Below are positions 63,087 through 64,000 of a stretch of DNA of 64,000 bases, in pieces. The DNA lies in contig NZ_JAUFQJ010000024.1 in NCBI RefSeq assembly GCF_030409685.1, positions 496,001 to 560,000 on the forward strand. The letters are read 5' to 3'. The notes beneath the pieces were generated by a model, which ran no database searches, was not told where the DNA came from, and was given only the letters and a program-made list of their open reading frames with translations. Made by a program: the position numbers and the translations under genes. The stretch's first letter is position 1; the number at the start of each line of letters is the position of its first letter. The stretch is from Ferruginibacter paludis. GTDB lineage: Bacteria > Bacteroidota > Bacteroidia > Chitinophagales > Chitinophagaceae.

Positions 63087-64000
63087 TTATTTTCTTTTTA
63101 ACACAAATAGAATGGATATCACACATATCAGCAACGACATGGCTACAAACTGGTGCGACACGCCAAGCAATACCAGGCGGCTGGGATAAGTGGCATTTAA
63201 AACGGTGCAAATTCCCAGTACAACCTGAAGTATCACAAGCAGCAATACCCACGATCGTAATTTGGTAAATAGCAGATGGTTTTTTACCTCCGAAGCAGCA
63301 AAATACCAATAAGTAATCAGGGCAAAAAGCAGATAAGCCAGACCCCTGTGAATAAAATGAATGGTAATTTTATTATCCAGCAAATTTTTTGAAAAAGGAG
63401 ATAATTCATTTAAACCAGCAGGAATGATCTGGCCATTGATATCCGGCCAGGTGGGTGCAGTAACTGCAGCTCTCAAGCCCGCCATAAATGCACCATAAAT
63501 TAACTGGAAAAACAATACGGTTACAATTGCCAGCATTATACCATGTAGCCTGGCATTGATCACCTTTTTTGCCGGAGCTTCCAGCAATCCCAGTGCGAAC
63601 CATAAAGTATAACACAACAAACCCAATGCTGCTATAAAATGCGTAGCCAGCTCTATATGCCCCACAAAATATTTTTCCGGTACCAGCCCGCTTTTTACCA
63701 TAAACCAGCCGATAGCACCTTGCACAGCGCCCAATAAAAATAAAATCACCATGGGCAAAATCATTTTTTTATTGAATTTTTTGGTAGCCAGGAAATAGAT
63801 AAAGCCAATCAAAAAAACCATCCCCATCGTTCTTGCCCAGAGGCGGTGAAACCATTCCCAAAAAAATATGCCTTTAAAATCGCTGAGCGAAAAATTCTGG
63901 TGCACATATTTAAACTGATCAGTTACTTTATAGCGATCAAATTCCGCCTGCCAGGCTGCATCATTTAACGGAGGCAATGCACCAGTGATGGGTTTCCATT
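63087..64000 (-). CDS. ctaA: Haem A synthase COX15/CtaA (5' end outside window)
   Basis: The frame is open to the right edge, where it reads WKPITGALPPLNDAAWQAEF, the normal beginning of the first extracytoplasmic loop of COX15/CtaA. Several membrane helices follow, with the conserved histidines in EWFHRLWARTMGMVF, HIELATHFIAALG, FIHRGLAYLLF and GVSHQFVAMSLL. The enzyme oxidises the methyl group of haem O to give haem A for cytochrome oxidase. The remaining N-terminus lies beyond base 64000. Confidence 0.93.
   Translation of the reverse strand, partial: WKPITGALPPLNDAAWQAEFDRYKVTDQFKYVHQNFSLSDFKGIFFWEWFHRLWARTMGMVFLIGFIYFLATKKFNKKMILPMVILFLLGAVQGAIGWFMVKSGLVPEKYFVGHIELATHFIAALGLLCYTLWFALGLLEAPAKKVINARLHGIMLAIVTVLFFQLIYGAFMAGLRAAVTAPTWPDINGQIIPAGLNELSPFSKNLLDNKITIHFIHRGLAYLLFALITYWYFAASEVKNHLLFTKLRSWVLLLVILQVVLGICTVLNATYPSRLVLLGVSHQFVAMSLLICVISILFVLKRK

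Overview
The window is a chromosomal segment of a member of the Bacteroidota, most likely family Chitinophagaceae. The support is a SusC/SusD/SusE-type uptake locus, a type IX secretion (Por) sorting domain, promoter-like TTG-N~20-TAnnTTTG sequences in front of many genes, little sign of Shine-Dalgarno sequences, Bacteroidota-specific families (DUF4286, PorG-like/DUF6089, ribosomal protein THX) and the rplM-rpsI-rpsB-tsf order. I see no phage, transposon, integrase or CRISPR array. Both ends cut through genes: an HlyD-type adaptor on the left and a COX15/CtaA haem A synthase on the right.

Layout. 1-4731 (+): export operon with an adaptor, a MacB-type ATPase and permease, and a DrrAB-type ATPase and permease. 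4789-10400 (-): a pair of DUF1501 and DUF2231/cytochrome c/DUF1549/DUF1553 proteins of the kind common in Planctomycetes, then a secreted WbsX/GH99-like enzyme. Upstream of that enzyme lies a previously unmarked, frameshifted remnant of the 3' end of a susD gene, so this looks like the leftover of an eroded polysaccharide utilization locus. A tRNA-Arg(CCT) with promoter and terminator follows. 10865-29164: a TPR-like membrane protein, papain-like protease, SRPBCC protein, one-chain UvrD helicase plus Fe-S nuclease, Ig-like lipoprotein, recR, a two-gene methionine synthase, xthA and an overlapping DUF2339-DUF3999-DUF4286 trio. 29222-29927: nested inverted repeats, HU, and a 38-residue ribosomal protein THX gene. 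29989-35706 (-): pdxH, a Yip1-family protein, a coiled-coil protein, pyrH, tsf, rpsB, rpsI and rplM.

36291-49144 (-) is the most coherent system: a starch or maltodextrin utilization locus. It holds a T9SS-exported GH13 amylase with five Ig-like repeats, a Nudix-family regulator with a degenerate catalytic box, and SusC, SusD, SusE and a SusF-like binding protein with three tandem repeats. Three 17-bp palindromes (TGTGTA-N5-TACACA type), spaced exactly 24 bp apart, sit just downstream of a susC promoter candidate. A fourth lies 12 bp upstream of the amylase start. I infer that they are the operators of the Nudix regulator, which would control both the uptake genes and its own amylase-regulator operon.

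49314-64000 is mostly housekeeping: ligA, an HNH/NUMOD4-like protein with a C-terminal helix-turn-helix, a DUF2461 protein, a PorG-like protein, a PaaI thioesterase, obgE, a CPBP protease, fabH, a lipid kinase, a CBS protein, a membrane-anchored patatin and ctaA.

All calls come from reading the sequence and knowledge of the families; no database search was run. Coordinates of starts were moved to an ATG where an upstream TTG or GTG looked unlikely.
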